DNA of 64,000 bases from Cyanophora paradoxa (Eukaryota; Glaucocystophyceae; Cyanophorales; Cyanophoraceae): NCBI GenBank assembly GCA_004431415.1, contig QPMI01000059.1, positions 124,001-188,000 of the forward strand, in the 5' to 3' direction. The notes beneath the pieces are model-generated. The model searched no databases and was not told the origin of the DNA. It saw nothing but the letters and a program-made list of their open reading frames with translations. Of the stretch, positions 51,201-63,407 are shown piece after piece. Each line of letters opens with the position of its first letter. Position 1 is the stretch's first letter. A program made the translations under genes and the position numbers.

Positions 51201-54200
51201 CGACCGACGATTCGGGATCGACCGACAGATCGGAATCGCCATCGCGCAGTCCCAGCTCCTGGCGCAGGAGCAGCGGCAGCGCGAGCTGCTCGCCCAGCAG
51301 GTCCGATCCGCTCGTATCTCATTTAATTTGGACCCGCGCGCGCGGCTCGCGCCGTCTTGCAGCTGCGTCCGCCTGATGTCCTTGCTAGAATGTTGCACTG
51401 GAAGGGGCGAGGACGGCGGCGGACGCGGCGAGCCGCGCCAAGAGCCAGTTCCTCGCCATGGTCCCTGTCCCCCACATACAAATGTGCTCCAACGCTGATC
51501 GTGCATCGACGGCGTGCGCGCACGCCAGATATCGCACGAAATCCGGACGCCGATGAACGCGCTGTGCAACATGAGCGAGTTCCTGCTCGACACGGAGCTC
51601 TCCCCGCAGCAGCGCGAGTTCACCTCCACCATCCACGTGCGCACGCGTTCGTCCGCCGTAGGCCGTCGCATAGAAGCGTAGCTGGAACGCGCCTCGGTTG
51701 GAGTACGAGCTAGCGTGCGCATTTAGAGAACTAGACTGTCCATGTGCGTGCTTATAATTATGCTTGCGCCGTCGCGGGTTTTAACACGTAACATGCAACA
51801 TCGCGAGCACCGATATCACGCGTTCTTTCTTCACTTGATCTATATTATATATGTCACGAAAGAGTAGCTAGCGTGCGCATCTAGAGAACTTGACTCCACG
51901 TGCGGGCCCCGTTTTATGAGTGCGAGCCCCAAATTCAACGAACTGCGCCCGCCGCAGACGTCGTCGCTGGCGCTGCTGAACATCCTCAACGACATCCTCG
52001 ACGCCTCCCGCCTCGAGTACGACCGGGTGCGATCCGATCCGATCCGTTTATAGATATATAGATAGATATATAGATAGATAGCTATAGGTCTAGAGAGACG
52101 ATTATGCCCCTGACTACGACTACGTGATCTTATATAATGTTGCGACTGCGACTTTTAGAAACGAGGCCCGGCCCTGAGGCTTTAGATCCTTTAGACATCC
52201 TCGACGCCTCCCGCCTCAAGTACGACCGCGTGCGCCCGAGCCCGAGCCCGGCGCCTCAATTGCAAGATCCGATCCGTTCATCACTTTTAAAAAGGCTTGA
52301 TCTTTAAGTGTTTGCTCCGATCCTTCTAGATCCAGATCAGATCCGCCTAAAAGCTTGCCGAGTGCAAAGCGCTGCCCTTACTTCAGCCGAGTGCAAAGCG
52401 CTGCTCTTTTCTCGCGACCGTCCCTGTACATGTGCTGAGCGCTCGGAGCGCGCAGGTTCAGATCCGGCGGGCACCCTTTCCCTTCCCCAAGCTGCTGGAA
52501 CAGGTGCGCCGAGCCGCGGAATCGAAGGGGCGGCGCGACAAGAAGCTTCAGCGATCAAGCTTTAGCGAACTTTAACAATGAAGAAGCTTCAGCGAAGCTG
52601 AAGGTCGAACTTTAACAATGTAGATCAGCTTCAAGTATGATCAAGATTTAGGACTAGACTAGTGATCACGATCGACTCTCGGCGGAGAGCCGCGGAAGGA
52701 AGGGGCGGCGCGGCGGAGACGGCGCTGCTCCCGATCGCGAAGGCGAAGTTCTCGACCGATCCGACCTCGCCTCAGGTTGTCGAGCTGATGGCCCCCTCCG
52801 CTTTCCAAAAGGTACTTTACATACATAAGCTAAACTTATATTCAGCTAACTTATTATTAACTCATCGACTATGTATACCCTTAGCTTACGTGTACATTCC
52901 GACGGAGCTGACGCGTCCCGCGGCGCAGGGCATTGACCTGACGTGGCACGTGGCGCGGAGCTGCCCCGCCGCTCTTCACTCGGACGACGCGCGGCTCCGC
53001 CAGGCGCGACGCCTCTAGATCTTGTCTCATTTCTACATTGTTTAGCTGACGAATGGAATCTATAACTGTAAAACAGATTTGCGTGAATGTCGTCGGAAAC
53101 GCAATCAAGGTCCCCCGGCCCTCCTCTTTCATCGTTTTTAGCTTCGTTTTACTGATCTTATAACTTATAACCCGCGCAGTTCACGAACGACGGCGAGGTC
53201 TCCCTCTCCGCCCGCGTCGAAGACTGCAGGCTCCTCATCGCCATCGCCGGTGCGTGCGACGTGTGGCCGATCGGGCCAGCCAGCCGCCCGCACTTCCCAC
53301 CTCTTGACGCGTGCCTTTGGCGTTGCTTCCGTCAGACTCTGGAATCGGGATCTCGGAAGAGGGTCTGAAGAAGCTCTTCTCCTGGTTCTACCAGGTCGAC
53401 ACGTCGCACGCCCGGAAGTACAACGGGACGGGGCTCGGGGTGCGACTTTCCATGCACCCTCGTATCTAGCTCGAGCTCGAGCTCGCTCGAACTCGCGCTG
53501 ATCCTTCCGCCCTTGTTTCCTCCAGCTCTTCATCAGCCGCAAGCTGGCCGAGCTGCTCGGGGGCGAGCTAACGGTCCACAGCGAGCCCGGGAGCGGCAGC
53601 GTCTTCACCCTCAGCATCCCCCTGGTGCGTATTTCATACTAGCACTGTTGTTCTGAAAACAACTTGTAGGTGTTAGAAAACGATGAACAGTTTCAAAAGA
53701 CCGGAAATTCAAGCTCACAATTACGACTCTTTTACGTTCCAGGCCGACGTGGTGCCTTCGCCGGAGGAGGCGGCGGAGGCGGCGGCGGCAGCGGAGCAGA
53801 CTACGGCCCCCGCGGCCACTGCCGGAGCCGGGGCCGAGGCGGCCGAGGTGGACGCGGATCCGGAAGCGCTGCCCCTCGCTGGGCGGACCGTCGCCCTCTG
53901 CACGCGGTCCTCCGTCACACGGGTCGGTTTTCGACGTCCCTGGGGGCTCCAGTGTCAATCAGAGTTCTCCGGGTGCTAACCGCGTCTCTGCCTCTGCCTT
54001 CGCCCTCAGGCGCTCGTGGGCGAGGCTCTCGAGGACGCCGGCGCCGTCGTCGTCCCTGTGCGCCCCGATCTCTTGTTTACCGATCTCTTAAGAGGCTCTT
54101 TAATTAAGAGGCTCTTTAATTAAGAGGCTTCAATTAAGAGGCTCTTAAGAGGCCCCTAATTATAATATAATCCCCTCCTCCTATAATATATATTCGGCCT

Positions 54201-57200
54201 CTTATAACGGATCCTTACGTATCATCGTGTCGGGGCCGCCGTCGTCCCCGTGCCGCAGTGCGCCCCGAATTATAATATAACCCCCCCTCCCCTTATAATG
54301 TATATTATAATATAATCCCCTCCCCCCCTCGATCCGTGCCCCGTATAATATATAATCCCCTCCTCCTATCATATATATTCGGCCTCTTATAACGGATCCT
54401 TACGTATCATCGTGTCGGCGCCGTCGTCGTCCCTGTGCGCCGCGCCCCGAATCCTTCCGCTCGCGCGCCGTCTCTATATTATGAGAGATCCTCCGGAAGA
54501 TTCATTATGTAGAAGATCTTCCAATCCTATCGAGATCTTCAGAAGAGGCCGGAAGATCCATAATACAGATCTTTCGGCCTCGTATTCCGCTCGGCCCCAA
54601 ATTAAATCCTTCCGCTCGCGCGCCGGCACCGCTTCTTTCGGGCTCTTATAATGATTTCGGCTCTTACCGATTCGGCTTCTTATTTACGGCCTCTTATTAC
54701 GGCTTCTTACGTGTCTTTCGGCCTGGTACACTTATTTTGGCTTCGGCTCCGCGCAGTTCGACTTCGACAGCGAGGAGCACCCGCCGGCGGACTGCGTCGT
54801 GCTCGACATCCCGCCCGGCCAGGCCGCCGCCAGCTTCCGGGTCCGCTCGTTCGGATCCGTTCATCCTTCGGCTTAGAGCTAGCACCCTCTATAAACGATT
54901 TGCATTCTCATTAGCACACAAAAACAACAACAACAAAACACAACAACTCTAATTAGGAGTGAGAGCTAGCTTGCGGTCTGATCTGATCTGATCTATCTTG
55001 CGGACTGGCCTCACTCAGGTCCCGCGCCCGGCCGCGGCGGCCGACTCGGATCCGGGGGCCCCGCCCCCGCCCTGTGTTGCCATGGCGCCGCACGCCTCCG
55101 CCCGCCTCGAGATCATACAGCAGGTCCAATTTCCCAGCATTTTCCAACCTCGAGCTCGCCGTTGTCTTTGGCGCCGTGCTGACATTCCCGCTCGATTCCG
55201 CAGTCCTGCGCGGCGGTGGTCAGCAAGCCAACGAAGCCGCGGTCCATCGTGAGGTGCGCTCACGAGAAGGGCCGAACCCCAAGCGGGGGCGCGCCCATCT
55301 GCAGCCAGCCAGCGCCTCCTTACAATCCCAAATTTAGATTGCGAGGCCTAGCGCCTAGAAACTAGGGGAGCACAAGGGGAATGGAGGTCGGATGGAGGGG
55401 AATCTGCAGGAGCAATATAAATCTAGGTCTAGACGCCTGAGTGGGACCTAGATCAACCCGCCCACACCCCCGGCCCCTCTCTCCCCTCCCCACGCCCCCG
55501 CCTTCTCCGATCCGATCCCATCCGATCCGATCCCGTTGATGACGCCTCGGTCGCCCTCGCCAATGGCCATCGTCACGGCGGTGGCTGCCGTCCATCAACC
55601 TCAGATCTAGATCTAAACTTAGATGCCTAGCGCCTGCTCCGCGCCTGAACGATAACTAGATCGATCCGACGCCTTTAGCTAGCGCTTCCTCCCCCGCACT
55701 TGCACGGGACCCAGAACTAGATCCCTCCCGCGCCTTTTCCCTCCCCGTGAACTGACGAAGCCTCTGTCTCCCCCGCCCGCCGTCAGGGCCGTGGCGGCCG
55801 CCCTGTACGGCGCGTCGCTCGCGCTCTCCATCCCGGGCCTGGCGGCGACGCCCGGGCACTCGCCCCCGGCCACGCCGGAGGACTGGCCCGGGGAGCGGAG
55901 GGGCGCCTTCAGCTACAGGGCCTCTCCGACGCCCCCCGCGAGCTCGGGCTCGGGCCGCACCAGTGCCAACCCACCCAACGACTTGCGGATCCTGGGTGCG
56001 CGCTGCGGCACCCGTTCTTGTCTCCAGAAACACTCGTGATCAGCGAGTGTCGTCGTCCTCCAAATGTGAAAGACACTGAGGAATAAGCTTATAATTAGCT
56101 CTAGCTCCTCCCCCTTCCGTGACGCTTCCATCTTCTCATCACAAGCGCCCGGCCGCTCCGCTCATTTCGCGTCTTCCCCTTTCTCCCGCAGTCGTGGAGG
56201 ACGTGGAGGTGAACCGCCGCATCGTGATGTGCATGCTCGAGAAGCGCGGCTACGTCGCCGTCTCCGCGGCCAGGTGCGAGTTGTAGGCCGGGGCGTGGAG
56301 ATGAATGGTAGACTCGGATATGATCATGAGTGCCGGTCGCTATAGAGTGGGCCGAAATTGAAGGCCTAGGGGATGATCAGAAGTGGCTTGATCATCATAT
56401 ATGCATGGCACGATGTGGTGCAGAACGTTAGCGGCCACATAATACCAACCTGCCCCATCTTAGGCCTTCACAAGCCGTGTATGACTCGCACTCTCACGTG
56501 CCCGCCTCCAGCATGTGCACGACGTCTTAGGCCTTCTTGAGCCATATATATGCGCTCATGATCAGCGGCTGCGACAACCCCCATGCTAACCCGCCCTCGG
56601 CCAGCAACGGGCTGGAGGCGGTGGAGGCGGCGCGGGCGGCGGCGGCGGCCGGCGCCCCCTTCCAGTGCGTGCTTCTCGACATCATGATGCCGGGTGCGTC
56701 CCACCTTGATGATCTCTTTCACCTTCGCTGTTCTCGAAGGCCTAGGCTCCCTGAAGGCCAAACAAAACGATGTCACACGCGGTTTCGTTGAACCCGCCGT
56801 TCCGAGCGCGCCTCAATTATCTACCTATTTTACTACTCAGCCTCAAATTCGAACCCGTCCGGGATCGCTAGCGCTGCCCCCGATCGCTGACGGCCCGCCT
56901 CAGTGATGGACGGCTTCACGGCCGCCCTAGATCGAAGGCAATTCTAATTGCTTATAAAACTATGTTATACGTATACGCGGCTATCTTGTGATTAGATTCG
57001 CCGTTTCCAAAACTGTGTTATAAACGTCGAAGATCGCTGACTCGCTATTTCACGGCCCCAGTTATGGACGGGTTCACGGCCGCCCGGCACATCCGCACGG
57101 AGCTGGCGCCCGAGTTCCAGCCGCACATCGTCGCCCTGTGCGTACGCGTCAGAAGCTTGAGACTTCAGCCTTTAAATCTGTGACGCGGTTCCACGCGATC

Positions 57201-58621
57201 GCATAGAACTATTAGAGTCGTGATCGCCTTGTTATTAATATATATATCCTTCCCTTCACGAGAGTCTCGCGTGATCTTGAAACGGCCTAGTCTCGCGATC
57301 ACATAGAGCTAGAAACGCGATCGCCTCTGTATATTAATCCCCTTCCCTTCCCGCGAGTCTCGCATGATCTTAAAACGGCCTAAATCAGCCTTAAAAGCAA
57401 CAAAGCTTCGGACCTCGCTTCTTACCTTCGCCCCGTGATCAGGACGGCGAACGCGATGGCGGGGGACCGCGAGGCGTGCCTCGCCGCCGGCTTCGACGGC
57501 TACCTCTCCAGTGCGCCCCCCCTCGTAGCGGCGCCCATATATAGAAAAACCTGTTGAAAATCTTAAGGTTTTCCATAGAACTTCAATAGAGGACTCCGAG
57601 AAGCCTCAAAGAAGCCTGCTCGTTTTTCCAATAGCTAGAAAAGCGTTCTTCAGCGCCGCCAGGTTGGACGGCTACCTCTCCAGTGCGCCAATTCCCACAC
57701 TATAGGAAAAAGCCCCTATATATATAGAAAAACCTGTAGAAAAGCTTTAGATTTTCCATAGAACATTAATAGAGGACTCCGAGAAGCCTCAAAGAAGCCT
57801 GCTCGTTTTTCCAATAGCTAGAAAAGCGTTCTTCAGCGCCGCCAGGTTGGACGGCTACCTCTCCAGTGCGCCAATTCCCGCTTTATAGGAAGAAGCCCCT
57901 ATATATAGAAAAACCTGTAGAAAAGCTTTAGATTTTCCATAGAACATTAATAGAGGACTCCGAGAAGCCTCAAAGAAGCCTGCTCGTTCCTCCAATAGCT
58001 AGAAAAGCGTTCTTCAGCGCCGCCAGGTTGGACGGCTACCTCTCCAGTGCGCCAATTAATATTCTCACATTATAGAATAGAAGAAGCCGTCTCGTTACTC
58101 CAACCCATAAATCTCCTGGAAAAGCGTCTCCTAGAAGAAACCATATGCATGTAGTTCCTCCTAGAAAAGCGTTCTAGCTCGGTCTCCAGCGCCGCGCTTT
58201 GACGGCTACCTCTCCAGTGCGCTTTCTCTCGCTTGATAGGAAGAAGCCCCTGCGCTCCTTTGATGTTGAACCCATAAAGAAGCGAAAAGCGTTCTAGCTC
58301 GACCTTTCTCTCTTTCTTCCATTCGAATACTTGACAATTGCGCCACCCCTAGCCTAGTAGCTTGTAAGTAGCGACTACTCGAGGCCCTTCGGCCTTGCTT
58401 TAAATTTGGACATTGGCATCCTATAAATAGCTAGATCTAGCGCTCTGTAGCCCTCGCAACTCTGACGCGCCTGCGACCCGCCCCGCCCCCGCCGCGCAGA
58501 GCCGGTGCGGAAGGAGGACCTCGTGGCGGCCCTGCGGCGCTGCGAGGAGGGCCTCGCGGGGCGGGCCGGGGCAGCAGTTGCAGGGGCCGCAGAGAACAGG
58601 GCCCCTGCACCCGCGCTCTGA
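42272..58621 (+). CDS. Hybrid sensor histidine kinase with GAF-like modules and receiver domains (about 35 exons)
   Basis: The ATG at 42272 (exon 1 to 42378, donor GTGCGC) splices in frame to 42439. Sensory exons carry repeated GAF-like modules, recognisable by [23 protein letters not shown] (about 44.2 kb), [19 protein letters not shown] (46.6), [10 protein letters not shown] then [17 protein letters not shown] (49.2-49.5), [22 protein letters not shown] (49.7) and [21 protein letters not shown] (51.1). The HisKA exon at 51529-51636 has the H-box SHEIRTPMN; the phospho-accepting His codon is 51535-51537. ATPase boxes are [11 protein letters not shown] and GTGLG (53.3-53.45 kb), then [10 protein letters not shown] degenerate receiver is followed by a full one: LLDIMMP (Asp codon 56678-56680), [18 protein letters not shown] and the KPVRKEDL lysine in the last exon (58500-58621). 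I see no membrane segment. The ligand is unknown. Several internal exon borders are uncertain. Confidence 0.78.
46391..46428 (+). repeat. Duplicate of an exon's acceptor junction inside the preceding intron
   Basis: CGCTCACTGCCATAACTGC plus AGCGCGGAGCTCGTCTGT repeats the acceptor and first bases of the true exon at 46588-46630. Confidence 0.75.
50104..50195. repeat. Intronic tandem repeat CGGGATCGATCGACRTTT
   Basis: About five copies of an 18-bp unit alternate ACGTTT and ACATTT, inside a kinase intron. A related string appears in the intron at 51191-51230. Confidence 0.85.
52195..52235 (+). repeat. Duplicate of an exon end and donor site within the following intron
   Basis: ACATCCTCGACGCCTCCCGC plus CTCAAGTACGACCGCGTGCGC repeats the end of the HisKA exon (51988-52030) with two or three changes. 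Confidence 0.75.
56900..56929 (+). repeat. Duplicate of an acceptor and exon start inside an intron
   Basis: TCAGTGATGGACGGCTTCAC then GGCCGCCCTAG repeats the junction of the true receiver exon at about 57058-57086. Using this copy would lead to an early stop. Confidence 0.75.
57491..58222 (+). repeat. Tandem array of about 180-bp units carrying exon end plus intron
   Basis: The exon end GACGGCTACCTCTCCA with donor GTGCGC occurs five times (donors at 57511, 57683, 57866, 58047 and 58217). In the three central copies an AG stands before GTTGGACGGCTACCTCTCCA, so each could be read as a 20-nt exon (57663-57682, 57846-57865 and 58027-58046). The rest of each unit (TTTTCCATAGAAC, GAGGACTCCGAGAAGCCTC) is nearly identical between copies. 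Confidence 0.9.
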
Positions 58622-61610
58622 TTGCAGTCAGTCTAACTCGAATTCCTGAATGTGGATGACGGTGCGACTTATGCTCGTGACCGGAAGAAAGCGACGGCTT
58701 TTTTTTCGACACAGCCGTACTCTCATTCCAAATCCACTTTTGCAAACAAGAACGTACCCTCATTCCAAGTTCTGGGCTCCGATACAACATTCCGTGGACG
58801 CGCGCGCCTCACGAATCGTGGTCGCGAAAGTCTGCAAGCGCCTGTGTGGCGCCCAGGGAATATTAAAGCGAGGTCTTTGGGGCGAATTCAAACGTGCAGG
58901 TCTGAAATATAATGATGTAGTGCGCCTCATGATCATGATCATGATCATGATGTAGTGCGGACGAGCACGGATATCGATCCGGATCACGCGATATCGATCG
59001 ACTTCAGCGGCTAGATCTGCAATGATTCTGCATATGCATGCGCAACAAGCGCGACCCCACCACGATTCTGAAAAGTGTCTTGACCCCACCACGTGCGCGA
59101 TATCGATACCCAGCAAGCGCTAGCGAGATCCATATGCATGACCAGCAAGCCATATGCGGTGGCCGGCCGTCCGACGGTCGGAATGAAACCGGGTACGGTA
59201 GGCGGAGTGATCATGAGGCCCTGAGGGGCAGCTCACTGAGATATATACTAGTTACTAGTATCGACGCCCACGCGCTATATATATATTTGCGCCAGCTGCA
59301 GTCCAGCAAACCGCGACCGCTAGCCGGAGGCTCGGAGCTCCGAGGCTCAGTAGATTGCAAGGGGGGGTCAGCTGCTCAATTGGAAACCCCCCTTGCAGCC
59401 CGGGGCCTTGCTACGCTGGATTGTCTGTCACGTTATATAGGCTAATTACAAGCCGGCCAGTTCGCAAGACGGACTTTTTCTCGTCACTGGTAAGTCGTTT
59501 TGTGGTACCCCGCTTTGGATAAGGCCGGCGCCGCCGGCTGTACATGTGTCTCTTTTTGCTGTATGAGCCTGTATATACTAGTATCCCGCGTTAAGTTAAT
59601 TGCCGGCTCCCGGGCCCCGGCCGCGCATGCGCAGCGCATGCGCAGCGCAGCCCGCGCGCAGCCGCCGCGCGCCAGCGCATTGCGCCATCGAGTGCGATCC
59701 ATGGCCAGTTGCAGCCGGAGCATGCGAGGCGGCTTCTATAGCTAGCACTCCCTTATTCTATAGGCAGCCGCGCCTCCGTCCCGCGGCCGCCGCGCGCGCG
59801 CCCGTTCGAATTCGATTCGCGGTGCCCCAGTGCGCATACTATGATATGCATGCCGCCGTGCGCATCGTTTGTTGCCGAGGCTCGCTAGATCTAGATAACG
59901 CAGCGCCTGCGCAGCGGGGAGGAGGCGCAGCGGGTGCATGTACGTGGCTGCAGCTGCTCGACTAGCTATAGGCGGGCGGGGCCGGCCGCGGGGGTATCCG
60001 GAGGCACCCGGTGACCGGTACCGTGGCACAGCGGGCGGCCGCGCGCGCGCGCGCGGCGCGCGCGGCTTACCGGGCGGCCGCGGGCCGGGGCGGAGGCGCG
60101 GCGGGCGGCGGCGCAGCTCGCCTACCAGGGTGGAGGCGCGGCGGGCGGCGGCGCGGCTTCAGGCTTGGCGGGACGGGCCGGCCGCGGAGGCGCGGCGGGC
60201 TGGGCTGGAGGCTGGAGGGCGGTGCGAAGGCGAGGGGAGCGGCGGCGCAGCGCGCAAGCTTAATTCATATAAGGCGCATGCGCAGGCGGGGCTCGCCAGG
60301 CGGTGCGAATTCGAACTTCGAAGGCGCGGGCCGGGGGGCGGTGCCACGGTGGTGCATGCAGCGCGCAAGGCTTTCAAGTTTGTAATTTGTTCTGCGCGGT
60401 CTTTTCATTAAGATTTCGCTAGCGTGGCTGTGAGATCGAGCGTTAGCTGCAGATCTAGATGGGTCTGGTTACGGCTATCACCGAAAACCATGGCTCCCCC
60501 ACTCAGGCGAACCTCCCATATTCAATGATTGAGCGACCCATGGCCGGCACCTAGCTAGCACCCTCGGCTAGATAGATGACCGGTCGGAAGGGCACGTCAC
60601 GTAGAACATTGATACATGTGCCGTGGTGTATATCATGTATCAATCCACTTTTGCAAATAAGTTGGTGGCCTTCGGCCAAAAGTTCGGCCAAAAGCTTGAG
60701 CTATAGCTCATCCAGTTAGTTCCGAGTTGAGTTTAGTACTGTACCCACCTTGTATATATCACTGTACCCCACCCTCGCGATCGATGTCCGCGCTCCTCTC
60801 CTGGCGCGTGGGGGCGACTTTGATGATGTTGCGCATCAACTACATCCTCATTGGACTCGCGAACATCGATATCGGAGTCCCCCGCTCTTCTGTATTGGGC
60901 GTCGTGTTGAGCGACACATTCGCGATCATCGGATCAGATTGGACTATGTGAGCATGCTTTTTTTGGAGCCGGAATCGCATTTCGACGGCGTCTTTTCAAC
61001 TTCTGAGAAAAACGTCTGGAGATATGAGTCTTCTCCACCTTTTTAGCGTCTTTGCGGGGCGTGCGATACGTTCTTTGTGCAGCGAGACGTACGAACAGAA
61101 ATTTGTATGAGAGCCAGGAACTTAGAATCAATTAACGGCTTGCGCCGAAAAAAAAATAGCTGCAGATCTAGATGCTGTCTCTATCATTTAGACCCCACCT
61201 TGCACATCCTGAGACGAGCTCGAGCGGGGGGCGCGAGCGCGAGTCGAAGACCTAGTATACTGTACCCGTCAGCCAGTGGCAGCGAGTACGTCATGACTCA
61301 TGATCATGATCAGCGACTGAGGGAGTCAGAGCCTCAGAGGGACCAGTGAGGGTACAATGAGGTACCGCGGTTAAACCGTTGAACGATTGCTTTGGCCAAT
61401 GGCGTTCGGGAACTTCATTCGAACAAATCGCCGCGGCGCGCGCGCGCAAACGCTATAACACACTGTATATATATGTATACGTACATGTACTATATATATA
61501 CGGTATATATATACGTATATGTATCGTGCGCAGCCTCCGGAGTCCGGATCCGCGCCGGGCCGCCGGGGCCGATCGAAAATCGAGGCTCCGACGGAGTCCG
61601 ACCTCGACGT

Positions 61611-61834
61611 ACCGTAGAACACATAAATACCGCGCCCACTTAATTACCGCGGTACCAAATTACCGCGCCGAGAATTTGTTAAAACGCGGTAATTTGGGAC
61701 CGCGGTAATTTGCTGCTGAGAAGTCGCCCCATACCGTACCCCCCATAATTACCGCTCAATACAAGCCTCAAATTTGTAAAAACGCGGTAATTTGGTATCG
61801 CGGTATTTTGCTCTATGCATGGCGGGCCGGGTTT
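61611..61834 (-). repeat. TACCGCG-type interspersed repeat, copy E (inverted relative to copy A)
   Basis: It begins TACCGTAGAACACATAAATA and ends GGCGGGCCGGGTTT. It matches the reverse complement of 26988-27215 with small differences. Confidence 0.85.
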
Positions 61835-61930
61835 CAGGCGAAGCCTCTTTCAGGCGAAGCCTCTTTCTCAAACCCAAAAACCGCCGACCGAAATTCCTTT
61901 TTTAACCTTTTTTTCCACTCGAGATCCCCC

Positions 61931-62525
61931 CTGCTAAATAATTTCCGTGTCGCACTCCCTCGAAGCAGAATTATTAATTCTGCCTCGACACGGACGCGAT
62001 TGATGGACATTACACAGCTGCCCGAACCGCCACAGACCCCTCTAGATCCATTTTTAGCGTCCTAGCTCCCCTAAGACGACCGCTCGCCCGTGGGCGTCGC
62101 ACGACATCGAATTTCCCTCTGGATCAATTCCGGTACTTAACCTCCGACAAATGCAGTCCGAGTCAGAAGGTGGGACCCGGTCCCGCCCGGTCCCGCGACG
62201 AAATCGCGCCAGGGACGCCCCAGAACGATACAGAATGACGCGCGAGGGCGAGCGCATCGCCGCAAACTCGGTTTCAAGCGCCGTCGACGCTCCAGTGCGA
62301 AGAGTCGGCCGAAAATTTGATCCAGCGCTAGCCGGTCCCGCCCGGTCCCGCGACGCGCGCAATCGATGCGTACTGGCGCGCATGGACATAGCAGGGCCTG
62401 CGCACCCCCGAAATCCGCTTTTCGGAGCCGGAAGAGCGCAGGAAGGTACCCGACGGCAAAAATTCGATCCTAGACAGGCCCGGAGATCTTTCCGCGCGCC
62501 CACGCCGCGGCGCATGCGCGGAACG
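61931..62525 (+). repeat. First copy of a roughly 590-bp direct repeat
   Basis: It is repeated at 63408-64000 with an offset of about 1477 bp. TCTAGATCCATTTTTAGCGT lies at 62041 and again at 63518. The second copy is cut by the window end. Confidence 0.85.
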
Positions 62526-62995
62526 ATAGCATAAGCATTTGAGATGTAGAAGAAGCATTCCGCACGCTTTGCGTATGCGCCGGGCCGCGAGGACCCAGCC
62601 GACCCCGAAAATTCGATCCTGGACGGACCTGAACATCTTTCCGCGCGCCCTCGCATCCTCGCGCATGCGCATCGCTACAATATTCATTTGAGATTTTATC
62701 AAAGCCTTCCACAAGCTTCGAAGACGCGAAAGAGCACAAGAACCCAGCCGACCGCAAAAATTCGATCCTGGACAGGCCCGGGTATCTTTCCGCGCGCCCA
62801 CGCCGCGGCGCATGCGCGGAACAATAGTATAAGCATTTGAGATGTAGGCAAAGTCTTCCGCACGCTTTGCGTATGCGACGGGCCGCGAGGACCCAGCCGA
62901 CCCCGAAAATTCGATCCTGCATGGACCTGCACGTCTTTCCGCGTGCCCTCGCCTCGAGCTCCGCAGCCCCGCACATCGATGCTATATGCATTCAA
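62450..62995. repeat. Satellite-like array with about 150-bp units
   Basis: AAATTCGATCCT recurs at about 62460, 62609, 62758 and 62908. The units alternate between two subtypes, giving a higher-order period of about 300 bp. GCGCATGCGC words occur in most units. Confidence 0.85.
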
Positions 62996-63407
62996 GATTC
63001 TGTTTAAGCGATTCGCAAGCTCTGTGCATGCGCCTGGCCGCGAGAACCTTGCCCCTCCCGGGCCTCCCTCTCAACAATATTATATATAATTCATCTCCTC
63101 TAATCTCAACCTGCTCCGGCCTCCCTTTATTTCCTCGGTACATTAATATTCCTCTAGTTATATTCCTCTAGCCGGCCAGCGGTAGCTGGACTGGCCGTCA
63201 GCCGGCCAGCTTCCAACCAGCTGCAGAAAGCTGTTCGCGATCGGCCAGGCCGCTGGCCAGTGCCCTATAGGCCTACTGTGACAGCCGCGAGGGCGTCCGC
63301 GAGGCTTCGCCGTACTTAGTGCTCCGCAGGAGCACGGATCTTGTCTCAAACCCGGTCAACAACGAGCCAAATTCCGGTCGGATTCGAACCCGAAACTTTT
63401 CATCTCC

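Noticed and set aside
62054-62995. Long minus-strand frames (up to 200 codons) rich in Arg/Ala/Gly
   Set aside because: The frames repeat with the satellite units and have no domain; the sequence is better explained as repeats.
63340-63400. GGATTCGAACCCG, a T-arm-like string on the minus strand
   Set aside because: The expected matching acceptor half is not found 60-70 bases away and the stem is weak.
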